A stretch of 64,000 nucleotides of DNA, from the NCBI RefSeq assembly GCF_025787225.1, contig NZ_CP090958.1:2714550-2778549 (forward strand), given 5' to 3'. The notes below the pieces were generated by a model, which was given only the letters and a program-made list of their open reading frames with translations, was not told the DNA's origin and made no database searches. The number at the start of each line of letters is the position of its first letter. Within the stretch, counting starts at the first letter, position 1. The DNA comes from Saxibacter everestensis (lineage in GTDB: Bacteria; Actinomycetota; Actinomycetes; Actinomycetales; Brevibacteriaceae). This document shows positions 35,099 through 43,414 of this stretch, piece by piece. A program made the translations under genes and the position numbers.

Positions 35099-35512
35099 CT
35101 ACTTGGCAGCCTTCTCCAGCGACTGGTGGAATACCTCGATGTCGGTTTCCAGCGACTTCACTATCTGCAGGAATCGTTCTGAGTCGTCTTCGTTCTCATC
35201 GACATCGATCAGGAAAACGTCACGCAGGCCGAGCAGGATCCGGTGCTGCGCCCGAGTCAGCTTCTGGCTGGTGTACTCGAAGTTGTCCTCGAGGTAATCC
35301 AGCAACTCCTCGGTCAACTCTGCGGCTTTGTCATACTCGCGCCACACCGCATCCACCCACGCGGCAACGGCGTCCCGCACCTCGTCGTCCTCGATTCCCA
35401 GCAGCGCGTCGACGACGTCGGCGACCAGACGAATACGGAAAATCGGGGTATAAAGCTCAGATTCAAAATCGATAGGCACGTCTGTGAAGGTACCACTGAC
35501 CAGCCGGATCAC
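35099..35512 (-). CDS. Hypothetical acidic protein
   Basis: A 137-residue soluble acidic protein, largely helical by eye, with many D/E residues (GIEDDEVRDAVAAWVDAVWREYD, AAELTEELLDYLEDNFEY, VDENEDDSERFLQIVKSLETDIEVF). I do not recognise a family. The frame starts at GTG 35512 without a clear ribosome binding site. Codon use is normal for the region and no overlapping gene competes, so it is probably real. It is divergent from the polymerase gene. Confidence 0.6.
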   Translation of the reverse strand: MIRLVSGTFTDVPIDFESELYTPIFRIRLVADVVDALLGIEDDEVRDAVAAWVDAVWREYDKAAELTEELLDYLEDNFEYTSQKLTRAQHRILLGLRDVFLIDVDENEDDSERFLQIVKSLETDIEVFHQSLEKAAK

Positions 35513-35588
35513 GAACGTCGGCTACTCACGCCCGGTCAGGTAGGACGATCTGCTTCTGCGTGCCCCACTGTCTGCGCCGCGCCGTAGT

Positions 35589-37289
35589 GTGGTTTCCGTG
35601 TATCTAGTGTTGGGCCGGCACCCGCAAGCAGACGGTCGGCTGCAGCTGTTCGACGTCGACGACTCGCTTACGGTTCTGGCGTCCACCGAGCTCGATCCTG
35701 CCGAGCTGCCCGCCGTCACGGCACTCCGAGCACCCGCTGCTGCCCGCTGGGTTTGGGCGAACACTGCGGAGTGGTACCCGATGTTGCTGCGGGCCGGAAT
35801 CAGGATCGATCGGTGCATCGACCTGCGGCTGACCCATGCGATCCTTCGTCGCTCTGAGCTGTCGGCACGGTCAAAACTCGCCACCGCGGATGACGGCCGC
35901 TGGGATATGCCGGTGGTGGTCGAGGAAGCCGATCAGAAGCTTTCGCTTTTCGATGCCGACCGCTCGGCTGACGAGTTGACCTCCGACGATGTGCTGCAAG
36001 AACTCAGGCTGCAACATGAGGCCATCGAGGAATCGCTAGACCCCCGTCGTCTGAAGCTGCTGCTCGCTGCCGAATCGGCCGGAGCACTGATCGCTGTGGA
36101 GATGAAGCACGACGGACTGCCCTTCAACGCCGATGTTCACCACAAGCAGCTCACCCTCGCGCTTGGCCCGCGGCCGCAGTTCGGCGGCCGACCGGAGAAG
36201 TTGGAACACCTCGCCCGGCAAATCCGCGCGCTGCTCGACGCACCCCGGCTGAACCCCGATTCCGCCATCGAACTGCTGCGAGCGCTCAAGCGCGCGGGCC
36301 TCGACGTTTCGACGACGCGGCAGTGGGAGCTGGAGCGACTGGAACATCCGGTGACCACGCCGCTACTGGAGTACAAGAAGCTCTCCAGGCTGTTGACCGC
36401 GAACGGCTGGGCCTGGATGGATGCCTGGATCCGCGACGGACGATTCCACCCTGACTATGTACCCGGCGGCGTCGTCACCGGTCGATGGGCGACGCGCGGC
36501 GGTGGCGCCCTGCAATTGCCGAAGCAGATCCGCTCGGCCGTTGTTGCGGACCAGGGCTGGAAACTCGTTGTGGCAGATGCCGCGCAACTTGAGCCCCGCG
36601 TGCTTTCCGCCATGTCACACGATGCGGCGATGGCATCGGCAAGCCTGGGCAAGGACCTGTATCAGGGGCTCGTGGACAACGGCGTGGTCGACACCCGCGC
36701 GCACGCGAAACTGGCGATGCTCGGGGCTCTCTACGGATCGACGACCGGCGAAAGCGCACAGCTGATGCCGCGACTCCAGCGGGCATATCCGGCAGCCATC
36801 GGCATGGTTGAAACCGCGGCGCAGACCGGCGAGCGGGGAGGGATCGTCTCGACCTGGCTCGGCCGGAGCTCACCACCGCCGGGTAGCGGCTGGAATCAGG
36901 TGCAGCAGAAGGCATCAGATCCGGATGCAGGGCCGGCCGATGAACGACGGGCCCGATCCCAGGCACGCGAGCGCGGCCGGTTCACCCGGAACTTCATCGT
37001 CCAGGGTTCCGCTGCCGAGTGGGCCCTGTGCTGGATGGCCAACCTCCGGCAACGGCTGGCCTCGCTGCCGACCGCTGATCTGGCCGCCCCATGGAATTCC
37101 GGCCGGCCACACCTGGTGTTCTTCATGCACGACGAGGTCATGGTGCACACCCCGGAAGACCTCGCCGAAGACGTGCACACCGCGGTACTGGCCGCCGCGA
37201 GGGACGCCGGGCGGCTGATGTTTGGCACGTTCCCGATCGATTTCGCCCTGCAGGTCGCCGTAGTGGACAACTACGCTCAGGCGAAGTAG
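35589..37289 (+). CDS. Family-A-like DNA polymerase ('bifunctional 3'-5' exonuclease/DNA polymerase' of actinobacteria)
   Basis: A 566-residue protein with a C-terminal PolI-type polymerase domain. Motif A is VVADAAQLEPRVLSAMS (metal Asp kept), motif B/O-helix is RAHAKLAMLGALYG (Arg and Lys kept at E. coli 754/758 spacing; the Phe762 position is Leu), and motif C is FFMHDEVMV (Asp/Glu kept). The N-terminal 190 residues resemble an exonuclease-like fold, but I do not see a DEDD DxE motif. It lacks the 5' nuclease domain, so it is an accessory, probably repair, polymerase. Start is GTG 35589 or 35598. Confidence 0.85.
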   Translation: MVSVYLVLGRHPQADGRLQLFDVDDSLTVLASTELDPAELPAVTALRAPAAARWVWANTAEWYPMLLRAGIRIDRCIDLRLTHAILRRSELSARSKLATADDGRWDMPVVVEEADQKLSLFDADRSADELTSDDVLQELRLQHEAIEESLDPRRLKLLLAAESAGALIAVEMKHDGLPFNADVHHKQLTLALGPRPQFGGRPEKLEHLARQIRALLDAPRLNPDSAIELLRALKRAGLDVSTTRQWELERLEHPVTTPLLEYKKLSRLLTANGWAWMDAWIRDGRFHPDYVPGGVVTGRWATRGGGALQLPKQIRSAVVADQGWKLVVADAAQLEPRVLSAMSHDAAMASASLGKDLYQGLVDNGVVDTRAHAKLAMLGALYGSTTGESAQLMPRLQRAYPAAIGMVETAAQTGERGGIVSTWLGRSSPPPGSGWNQVQQKASDPDAGPADERRARSQARERGRFTRNFIVQGSAAEWALCWMANLRQRLASLPTADLAAPWNSGRPHLVFFMHDEVMVHTPEDLAEDVHTAVLAAARDAGRLMFGTFPIDFALQVAVVDNYAQAK

Positions 37290-37340
37290 TCGTTGCACGC
37301 CAGGCCGAGGCCGCACGTTCGACGCTAGGATCTTAAAGAC

Positions 37341-37913
37341 ATGGGGCAGAGCACGCACACCGTGTCCGGAGACTTCGATCTGACTACGGACGAGCTGCGC
37401 ATCGTGGCGCATTACGTCGTTCTACACGCAGAGGACGTCCTGCCAGTCTTCGAGCAGGCCGTTCCCGATGATCCGCGCCCCCGTGCAGCGATCGATGCGG
37501 CCTGGACGTTCATCAACGGCGCCAACAGGACGGCGTTGCAGCGCATTGCTTCCCTCGACGCCCATCGAGCCGCTCGGTCCGCACTCTCTGAAGCCGCACG
37601 GCTGGCCGCGCGATCCGCCGGTGATGCCGCCTCGGCTGCGTACCTGCACCCCATCGCCCAGGCCGGTCAAGTCGGCCACATCCTGCGCGCCGCCGCGAGT
37701 GTCGCGCGCATCTCGGAGCTGGAAGCAGGCGGTGACCCCACAGTCGGGCACGCCCAGCTGGAGCAGTCCCGGCAGCGCGCGACTCCGGTGCTTATCGACG
37801 TACTACGTCGCTACCCCACGGCCGCTGCGGCTAAGAACCGCGTTGCGCAACTGATGAATGCCCTCGACCACTCCCTGCGCGAGTCAGCGGAGGTGCGCCA
37901 TGATCCTTCCTGA
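37341..37913 (+). CDS. Imm-5-like putative immunity protein
   Basis: A 190-residue helical, alanine-rich protein. TTDELRIVAHYVVLHAEDVLPVFEQAVPDDPRPRAAIDAAWTFINGA and SAAYLHPIAQAGQVGHILRAAASVARISEL match what I know of the Imm-5-like family, predicted from gene context elsewhere to be immunity or associated proteins. No toxin gene is adjacent, so the function here is open. A second, truncated reading frame of the same family type overlaps its stop by 14 bases. Confidence 0.7.
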   Translation: MGQSTHTVSGDFDLTTDELRIVAHYVVLHAEDVLPVFEQAVPDDPRPRAAIDAAWTFINGANRTALQRIASLDAHRAARSALSEAARLAARSAGDAASAAYLHPIAQAGQVGHILRAAASVARISELEAGGDPTVGHAQLEQSRQRATPVLIDVLRRYPTAAAAKNRVAQLMNALDHSLRESAEVRHDPS

Positions 37914-38018
37914 GATCCGGGATCCGCGCTTCGTGACGACCAGTTATGGCGGGACTCTTACCGATGCGGATTTGCCGCCTCCTCGCGGTGGGGGATGCCT
38001 CTTGCTCGGAGGACCGCA
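37900..38018 (+). pseudogene. Truncated second Imm-5-like gene
   Basis: ATG 37900 overlaps the end of the intact Imm-5-like gene. The product begins MILPEIRDPRFVTTSYGGTL then TDAD, which resembles the N-terminus of another branch of this family (usually followed by an alanine-rich helix and a DPRPR motif). Here the sequence breaks after TDAD into Pro/Gly-rich residues and runs antisense into the 3' end of the TetR gene. I read it as a remnant cut short by deletion. The family match is from memory and needs a search. Confidence 0.4.
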
Positions 38019-38561
38019 CTACGCCTCAAGTTGCGACAACAGTCGATCGAACACCTTTCGCATCAACGCTTCATCGGGCACCGGCAGTCCCGCTACGGCA
38101 CTGAGGAACAGCCCATCACCCACCAGTCTGATCGTCTCAGCCAGCACGGGGTCCTTCACCTCGTCGTGCAGGGCATCGATCCAGTGCGTGAAGATGGACT
38201 CGATTCGCTTCGACACCGAGTCCTCCGCCCCGTCTGCGGTTCTGAGCACGGCGATCACTGACCAGTAGAGGCTCATCTCGTCCTCAGGACCGGGAACCGA
38301 GGTTTCGAGGAACCATCGGGCCACGCTCTGCTGCCCGGTCCTGGCCTCGGCAATCTCTTTATCGGTCACCTCGGCTAACCGGTCGACGAGTCCGCCGATC
38401 AGCTCCTGTTTACTGCCGAAGTGATACAGCAGGCCGCCCTTGGAGACGCCTGCGGACTTTGCCACGGCTTCAAGTGTCACCGCCTGCGGTCCGTCCTGAA
38501 CCAGCACCTTCTCCAGTGCGTCAAGAATTTTTTCACGAGTTTGTTGCGCTGTCACGTCCAA
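38019..38561 (-). CDS. TetR-family repressor of the adjacent efflux pump
   Basis: A 180-residue TetR protein. TREKILDALEKVLVQDGPQAVTLEAVAKSAGVSKGGLLYHFGSKQELIGGL is a clear helix-turn-helix. The GGLLYHFGSKQELI form and the C-terminal domain resemble the subgroup that controls MFS multidrug pumps. It is divergent from the DHA2 transporter across 150 bases that contain a palindromic operator. Confidence 0.92.
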   Translation of the reverse strand: MDVTAQQTREKILDALEKVLVQDGPQAVTLEAVAKSAGVSKGGLLYHFGSKQELIGGLVDRLAEVTDKEIAEARTGQQSVARWFLETSVPGPEDEMSLYWSVIAVLRTADGAEDSVSKRIESIFTHWIDALHDEVKDPVLAETIRLVGDGLFLSAVAGLPVPDEALMRKVFDRLLSQLEA

Positions 38562-38566
38562 TACCC

Positions 38567-38621
38567 TACCGTCCGGCTGGTGCAGAACCTCATTCTCATG
38601 CTACTGTACCGTCTGGACGGT
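38567..38621. promoter_or_regulatory. TetR operator controlling the DHA2 efflux gene
   Basis: The perfect palindrome ACCGTC-TG-GACGGT occupies 38608-38621. A related half-site, TACCGTCCGG, lies 40 bases away at 38567-38576 (compare TACCGTCTGG at 38607-38616), six bases from the TetR ATG. This is typical of autoregulating TetR-MFS pairs. Confidence 0.7.
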
Positions 38622-38711
38622 TTAGTTCGTAAATCGGTCTCTAGATAAAGGCTCACGCCCGCTCACTCAATGAAAGGAACTCGGTTCAGCACTCTGCGCC
38701 GAGGTGACAAA

Positions 38712-40268
38712 ATGTCGACCGCGACCCCTGCGCTGCGTACCAAATCCGCGCACACGACTCCGCTAAATTTCCGCCAGTGGCTGGCATTGGCGGCACTGAC
38801 CCTGCCGGTGCTGATCATCGCCATCGATTCAACGGTGCTCGGCTTCGCCGTCCCGGCACTCAGCGCCGACCTGAAGCCGAGCAGCACACAGCTGCTCTGG
38901 ATCGTCGATATCTACTCGTTCATCCTGGCCGGCCTTCTGATCACCATGGGCACGCTTGGCGACCGAATCGGCCGGCGAAAGCTGCTGCTGATCGGCGCAA
39001 CCGGCTTCGGGGTGACCTCTGCGATCGCGGCGTTCGCACCCAGCGCCGAATTGCTGATAGCGGCTCGGGCCCTGATGGGCATCTCGGGCGCAACCCTGAT
39101 GCCGTCAACTCTGTCGCTCATCCGCAATGTGTTCACCGACCGGCAACAGCGGCGGCTGGCCATAGCGGTCTGGGCTGCGGCTGCTTCCGGTGGCGCGGCG
39201 CTCGGCCCGATCGTCGGCGGCCTGCTGCTCAACCATTTCTCGTGGGGTTCGGTCTTCCTGATCAACCTGCCAATCATGGTCGTGCTGCTCATCCTTGCCC
39301 CGTTCGTCGTGCCGGAGTCACGTACCAGTAATCCTGGGAAGTACGACCTGCTCAGCGTCGCGCTGACCCTGGGGTCGATCCTGCCCTTCGTCTACGGCAT
39401 CAAGCGGTTGTCCCACGACGGTTTCGATGTTGTGACGGCGGCCTGCCTGATCGCGGGCATTGCCATCGGCATCTGGTTCGTCCGCCGGCAATTGTGGCTC
39501 AGCAGTCCGATGATCGACGTCTCACTGTTCACCAACAGGGTCTTTTCCACTGCTGTCTGCGTCAACCTGCTGTCGGTTTTCGCCCTGGTCAGTTCGCTGT
39601 TTTTTGCCACTCAGTACCTGCAGGGTGTGCTCGGCCTCGATGCACTGACTTCGGCCCTCTGGCTACTGCCGGCAATGGCCGCATCCGTCATCATGTCGCT
39701 GGTGGCTGTGCTCATCGCCCGGAAGTTCTCCCTGGCAGTCTCCATTTCGGCCGGCATGTTCCTGGCCACGATTGGCTACGTTCTGATGGTATTCCTCGGC
39801 AGCGGACACGATGTCGCTGTCGTTGGCGGCGGCCTGCTGCTGATCGGAGCCGGCATCGGCCTCGCCGAGACGCTGACTAACGACGCCATCATGTCGGCGG
39901 TGCCCGCCAATCGCGCTGGGGCAGCTTCCGCGATTTCTGAAACGGCCTACGAGATGGGTGCCGCCCTGGGCGTCGCCATCATGGGGTCGATAATGGCGGC
40001 CAGCTATGCGAGCCGACTGCGATTCCCGCAAGGAACGCCGGATGACGTCCGCCAGGCGGCGCATGAAACGCTGGGCGCCGGCCTTTCGGCAGCCGAGACG
40101 CTGCCGAGCCGGCTGGGCGACGCCGTCATCGACGCCGTGTCGTCGGCGTTCACTTCGGCCATCCACGTGACCAGCGCGATCGCCGCGGTTATCGTGCTGG
40201 CCGGTGCCATCGGCTCGCTGGTGGTTCTCGGCTCGCACAAGGCTCGGGCGCTGGCAGAGCGGGACTGA
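38712..40268 (+). CDS. DHA2-family (14-helix) MFS drug exporter
   Basis: A 518-residue MFS protein of the QacA/LfrA/SmvA type. Helix 1 is [27 protein letters not shown]. The loop motif A is [16 protein letters not shown], and motif C appears as [14 protein letters not shown], which marks exporters. The [17 protein letters not shown] stretch with the acidic residue in helix 1 is usual for QacA-like pumps of cationic biocides. ATG 38712 is preferred (GAGGTGA at about 7 bases); ATG 38670 is in frame but has no ribosome binding site. Confidence 0.92.
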   Translation: MSTATPALRTKSAHTTPLNFRQWLALAALTLPVLIIAIDSTVLGFAVPALSADLKPSSTQLLWIVDIYSFILAGLLITMGTLGDRIGRRKLLLIGATGFGVTSAIAAFAPSAELLIAARALMGISGATLMPSTLSLIRNVFTDRQQRRLAIAVWAAAASGGAALGPIVGGLLLNHFSWGSVFLINLPIMVVLLILAPFVVPESRTSNPGKYDLLSVALTLGSILPFVYGIKRLSHDGFDVVTAACLIAGIAIGIWFVRRQLWLSSPMIDVSLFTNRVFSTAVCVNLLSVFALVSSLFFATQYLQGVLGLDALTSALWLLPAMAASVIMSLVAVLIARKFSLAVSISAGMFLATIGYVLMVFLGSGHDVAVVGGGLLLIGAGIGLAETLTNDAIMSAVPANRAGAASAISETAYEMGAALGVAIMGSIMAASYASRLRFPQGTPDDVRQAAHETLGAGLSAAETLPSRLGDAVIDAVSSAFTSAIHVTSAIAAVIVLAGAIGSLVVLGSHKARALAERD

Positions 40269-40342
40269 CCGTCGGGCTCGACGTTCAAAACCGATGCTTG
40301 ATCAACAATGAGCAACTCCCCGCCGGATTGTTTGGAGCGTGG

Positions 40343-40348
40343 CATAAT
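40343..40348 (+). promoter_or_regulatory. Candidate -10 for a leaderless antitoxin transcript
   Basis: CATAAT ends 6 bases before the antitoxin ATG at 40355, and no Shine-Dalgarno fits between. Transcription would start at or beside the ATG. Confidence 0.4.
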
Positions 40349-40354
40349 GGTGGC

Positions 40355-40591
40355 ATGAATCGCATACGTCTGAGCACGACAGTCGACGCGTCTCTGCTCC
40401 AACAAGCGCGGAATGTGCGGTCGGGGAGCACTGACGCTTCTCTCGTGGACGAAGCTCTCGCTGCACTGCTGGCTCGCTACCGTTCCGCCGAGGTGGACGC
40501 CAGTTACGCTGCCTATGATGAGCACCCGCTCGACGAGCCGGACGAATGGGGCGACCTCGCGTCGTTCCGACGGGCTGCGGCAGCGTCGTGA
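40355..40591 (+). CDS. Type II antitoxin (MazE/ribbon-helix-helix-like)
   Basis: A 78-residue protein. The N-terminal [24 protein letters not shown] resembles ribbon-helix-helix DNA-binding antitoxins, and the acidic C-terminal half ([21 protein letters not shown]) looks like an unfolded toxin-wrapping tail. The downstream PemK/MazF-like gene starts inside its stop codon. It should bind and neutralise the toxin and repress its own promoter. Confidence 0.8.
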   Translation: MNRIRLSTTVDASLLQQARNVRSGSTDASLVDEALAALLARYRSAEVDASYAAYDEHPLDEPDEWGDLASFRRAAAAS

Positions 40592-40917
40592 ACACGGCCC
40601 CCGCACGCGGGGAGGTGTGGTGGTGCGAGACGGCCGAGATCGGTCGTCGGCCGGTCGTCGTGCTGTCTCGTGACGCAGTGATCCCGCGACATCGCCGCGC
40701 GCTTGTCGCGCCGTGCACAACGACGATTCGAGGGCTAGTCAGCGAAGTGGTACTCGAGCCCGGCGACGACCCCGTGCCCCGTCAAACGGCCGTGAACCTC
40801 GACTCGGTAGAAAGCGTTTCGATCGCTATCCTCGTCACCCGCATAGGACGTTTGCGCGACACCCGAATGCGCGAGATCTGCGCCGCACTTGCAGTCGCCG
40901 TCGGCTGCTCCGACTGA
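40588..40917 (+). CDS. MazF/PemK-family endoribonuclease toxin
   Basis: A 109-residue protein. [29 protein letters not shown] matches the N-terminal MazF pattern (R-G-x-V-W, then R-P-x-V-V-x-S). The central [18 protein letters not shown] and the [23 protein letters not shown] region carry the conserved Thr and Asp of the fold. MazF toxins cut mRNA at short sequences. GTG 40588 overlaps the antitoxin stop as GTGA, which couples translation. Confidence 0.88.
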   Translation: MNTAPARGEVWWCETAEIGRRPVVVLSRDAVIPRHRRALVAPCTTTIRGLVSEVVLEPGDDPVPRQTAVNLDSVESVSIAILVTRIGRLRDTRMREICAALAVAVGCSD

Positions 40918-40949
40918 TCCTCAACGTCGGAAAAGCACGGGCCCGAGCC

Positions 40950-41324
40950 TCAGACCAGTGATTCGGTCGGCCGAAACTCGGGCTGATCGATAACTCGCAA
41001 CCAGGAACCATCAGCCTGACGCCGAACCACCTGGGCTCGGGCCCCTGCACCATCGCTTGGAGGTGTGGCGGTGAGCGCGATCTCTCCGCAGATAAGAGTC
41101 GGCAACGGCGGCTCCGCGGTAAAGGTGGGCGCGTGCTCAAGCACCGACGCCCAGAGCTCGCGAATTGCCGCCCGGCCCACGGTGGTTTGACCTGGCGGAT
41201 ACGCCAGCACGGCATCTTCTTCATACAGCGCGGCGACGCCATCGGCATCCCCGGCATTCGACCGTTCAACGAAAAGCCGGGTTATGTCTTCCGGGGTCCG
41301 CGCAGTTTCTGTGGCTTCACTCAT
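40950..41324 (-). CDS. NTF2/SnoaL-like protein
   Basis: A 124-residue cone-shaped alpha+beta fold protein. TPEDITRLFVERSNAGDADGVAALYEEDAVLAYPPGQTTVGRAAIRELWASVL is typical of the SnoaL/ketosteroid-isomerase-like group used as small enzymes or binding proteins. ATG 41324 has AAGGA 6-8 bases upstream; longer upstream starts would run into the LysR control region. It diverges from the LysR gene and may be its target. Confidence 0.8.
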   Translation of the reverse strand: MSEATETARTPEDITRLFVERSNAGDADGVAALYEEDAVLAYPPGQTTVGRAAIRELWASVLEHAPTFTAEPPLPTLICGEIALTATPPSDGAGARAQVVRRQADGSWLRVIDQPEFRPTESLV

Positions 41325-41408
41325 GTCAGTCCTTAGCTCGGCAGCGCTGATCATTTCCAGTCTCCGGCAGCCTCGGGGATAACTCAAACAGCTAATACTA
41401 ATGACTTG

Positions 41409-41414
41409 TAGAAT
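41409..41414 (+). promoter_or_regulatory. Candidate -10 for the LysR gene
   Basis: TAGAAT ends 8 bases before the ATG at 41423, with no Shine-Dalgarno in between. This is consistent with a leaderless or near-leaderless transcript. The 98-base divergent spacer is AT-rich around 41381-41415. Confidence 0.4.
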
Positions 41415-41422
41415 CACTCCTT

Positions 41423-42304
41423 ATGGAACTGCACCAGCTTCGATACTTAACCGCGGTGGTCGATCAGGGTTCGTTCACCCGGGCCGGAATGAGTCTTCAC
41501 ATCAGTCAGTCGGGGGTCAGCGCTCAACTGCGACAGCTTGAGCGGGAACTCGGCCAGCCACTGATCGACCGTTCAGGCCGGGCAGTCAGGCTGACAGATG
41601 CCGGCGAGGCCGTGCTTCCGTTCGCTCGCGCCGCCCTCGCCGCCGTCTCGGCAATTCGCGAGGCTGTTGACGAAGTCGCAGGACTGCACCGCGGGAGCGT
41701 CACGATCGGCATGGTCTCAGGCTGCTCCATTCCCGGATTCCTGGACGCCTTGTCCGATCTCCACCGCAAACATCCGCAGTTGATCCTGTCGTTGATCGAG
41801 GGTCCATCGGATCAGCTGCAAAGCCAAGTGATGGCCGGCGATCTCGGTGTCGCCCTGGTCGGCTACTCGGATCAACCTAAGCCAGGACTGGAGGTAGCGG
41901 TGGTTATCGACGAATCTCTCGTCGTTGCCGTCGACGGTCAGCATCCGTTCGCTGACCGGAAATCGGTGCGCCTCAGTGAGCTCGACCGGGAGTCCGTCAT
42001 CTCGCTGCCACTGGGCACCGGGATCCGGACTGCGTATAACAACGCCTGTCGTGCGGCGGGCCTTGGCGGCAGCGTCGGCCTGGAGGCTAGTTCGCCAGAG
42101 GCAATCGTCGGGCTGGCGGTCCGTGGCCTCGGAGTTGCGGTACTCAGCGAGTCAATGGTCGATGTCGATTCCGGTCTGGTGAGCGTGCCGATCCGTGCTC
42201 AAGGTGCGACCGCCCGGCTCGGCCTGGTCTGGAAGCGGCAGGAAGCCATACCCGCAGCCACTCGCGCGGTGATCGAAGCGATGACCGATCGCATGGTCGG
42301 ATAA
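41423..42304 (+). CDS. LysR-family transcriptional regulator
   Basis: A 293-residue LysR protein. The N-terminal MELHQLRYLTAVVDQGSFTRAGMSLHISQSGVSAQLRQLERELGQPLIDRSGRAVRLTDAGEAVLP holds the winged helix-turn-helix. The C-terminal domain is a periplasmic-binding-protein-like effector fold (SVTIGMVSGCSIPGFLDAL). Divergence from the NTF2-like gene suggests it controls that gene. The effector is unknown. Confidence 0.93.
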   Translation: MELHQLRYLTAVVDQGSFTRAGMSLHISQSGVSAQLRQLERELGQPLIDRSGRAVRLTDAGEAVLPFARAALAAVSAIREAVDEVAGLHRGSVTIGMVSGCSIPGFLDALSDLHRKHPQLILSLIEGPSDQLQSQVMAGDLGVALVGYSDQPKPGLEVAVVIDESLVVAVDGQHPFADRKSVRLSELDRESVISLPLGTGIRTAYNNACRAAGLGGSVGLEASSPEAIVGLAVRGLGVAVLSESMVDVDSGLVSVPIRAQGATARLGLVWKRQEAIPAATRAVIEAMTDRMVG

Positions 42305-42328
42305 GAGGCCGGTTAAGAGGCTCCGCGG

Positions 42329-43414
42329 CTACCCTGCGAGCCGATACACCTCCGCGGCGACGGCTGCTCGCAGCGGGTGTAATGGAGGCGTCGCCCGGCT
42401 CGGGTGGATCCGGTTCGTCAGCAACACAACCGACACGTCATGCTCCCGATCGACCAGCATCGAGGTGCCGGTGAAGCCGGTATGGCCGCGCGCATTCCGC
42501 CCGGACTGGCTCATCCAGGCCCGCTGACCGATTCGCATGCCGATCGCCTGGCCGAAGTTCGGCAGGTAGGCCGGCTCGACCCGTGAGCTGTCGAGCACTA
42601 CCGGCAGCTGGTCGCGCCATAGCTCCTCGCAGGTTGCGCGGCTGAGCAGGCCAGGCAGCCCCATCCTCAGCGACTCGGCGAAACGCAGCACATCGCCCGC
42701 GGTGCCGAACAATCCGGCGTTGCCGCTTATCCCGCCGAGCGACCAGGCAGCTTCGTCGTGGACGACGCCGCAGACCATGCCCCGGCCGAGATCCGGCTGG
42801 TATTCGGTGGCGGCACACAGTGCCGGATCAGCGCCGAACGTGACGCCATCCAACGACAGCGGGCTCAGTACCCGGTCGGTGAATAGCTGGTCCCAGCCCT
42901 GACCGGTTACCCGCTCGGCCAAGGCCATTGCCACCAGATAGCCGACGCACGAGTAGACATAGCGGGTCCCCGGTGGCGCTTCGGGCCCGATTGCCAGCAA
43001 ATCGGAGATCAGAGTGTCCCGATCGAAACCACTAACCAGGTACTGCCGCCATCCCCGCCATGCCGGCTGCAGTCCCGAGGTGTGCGCGAGCAACTGGCGC
43101 AGTGTGATCCGGTCTTTCGACGACTTCCGGAATTCGGGCAACCAGCCGGCCACGGGTTCGTCCAGCCGCAGTAGTCCGTCGTCCACCAAGGTGAGCAGTC
43201 CTACCGCGGTGAAGACCTTGGTCAGCGAGGCAAGATCGAAAACAGTGCCGACGGTGACCGCCTGACGACGCTCGACTGGCAACAAGCCGTTCTCGTCGGC
43301 CTGGACGGCATCGCCGATTGCCACCGTCTCGAGCTCATTGCCGCCGATAGCCGCAGCCGCGACAGCGCCTGGGACCACACCTGCGGCTACGCCTTGGGCA
43401 ATGACATTGCGCAT
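42329..43414 (-). CDS. Serine beta-lactamase-fold hydrolase (S12 family)
   Basis: A 361-residue penicillin-binding-protein/esterase-like enzyme. The catalytic SxxK is in DLASLTKVFTAVG. The second motif, normally YxN, reads YSC (VYSCVGYLVAMALAERVTG), so its usual asparagine is missing. The third motif is HTG (ARGHTGFTGTSML). LLAHTSGLQPAW is characteristic of class C/EstB-like proteins. It lacks a signal peptide. Its start directly abuts the stop of the upstream S33 peptidase gene, so they are likely cotranscribed. Confidence 0.85.
   Translation of the reverse strand: MRNVIAQGVAAGVVPGAVAAAAIGGNELETVAIGDAVQADENGLLPVERRQAVTVGTVFDLASLTKVFTAVGLLTLVDDGLLRLDEPVAGWLPEFRKSSKDRITLRQLLAHTSGLQPAWRGWRQYLVSGFDRDTLISDLLAIGPEAPPGTRYVYSCVGYLVAMALAERVTGQGWDQLFTDRVLSPLSLDGVTFGADPALCAATEYQPDLGRGMVCGVVHDEAAWSLGGISGNAGLFGTAGDVLRFAESLRMGLPGLLSRATCEELWRDQLPVVLDSSRVEPAYLPNFGQAIGMRIGQRAWMSQSGRNARGHTGFTGTSMLVDREHDVSVVLLTNRIHPSRATPPLHPLRAAVAAEVYRLAG

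Noticed and set aside
37341-37913. Contact-dependent toxin-immunity module
   Set aside because: No Rhs, CdiA, polymorphic toxin or LXG gene is adjacent, so only the immunity-like family can be stated.
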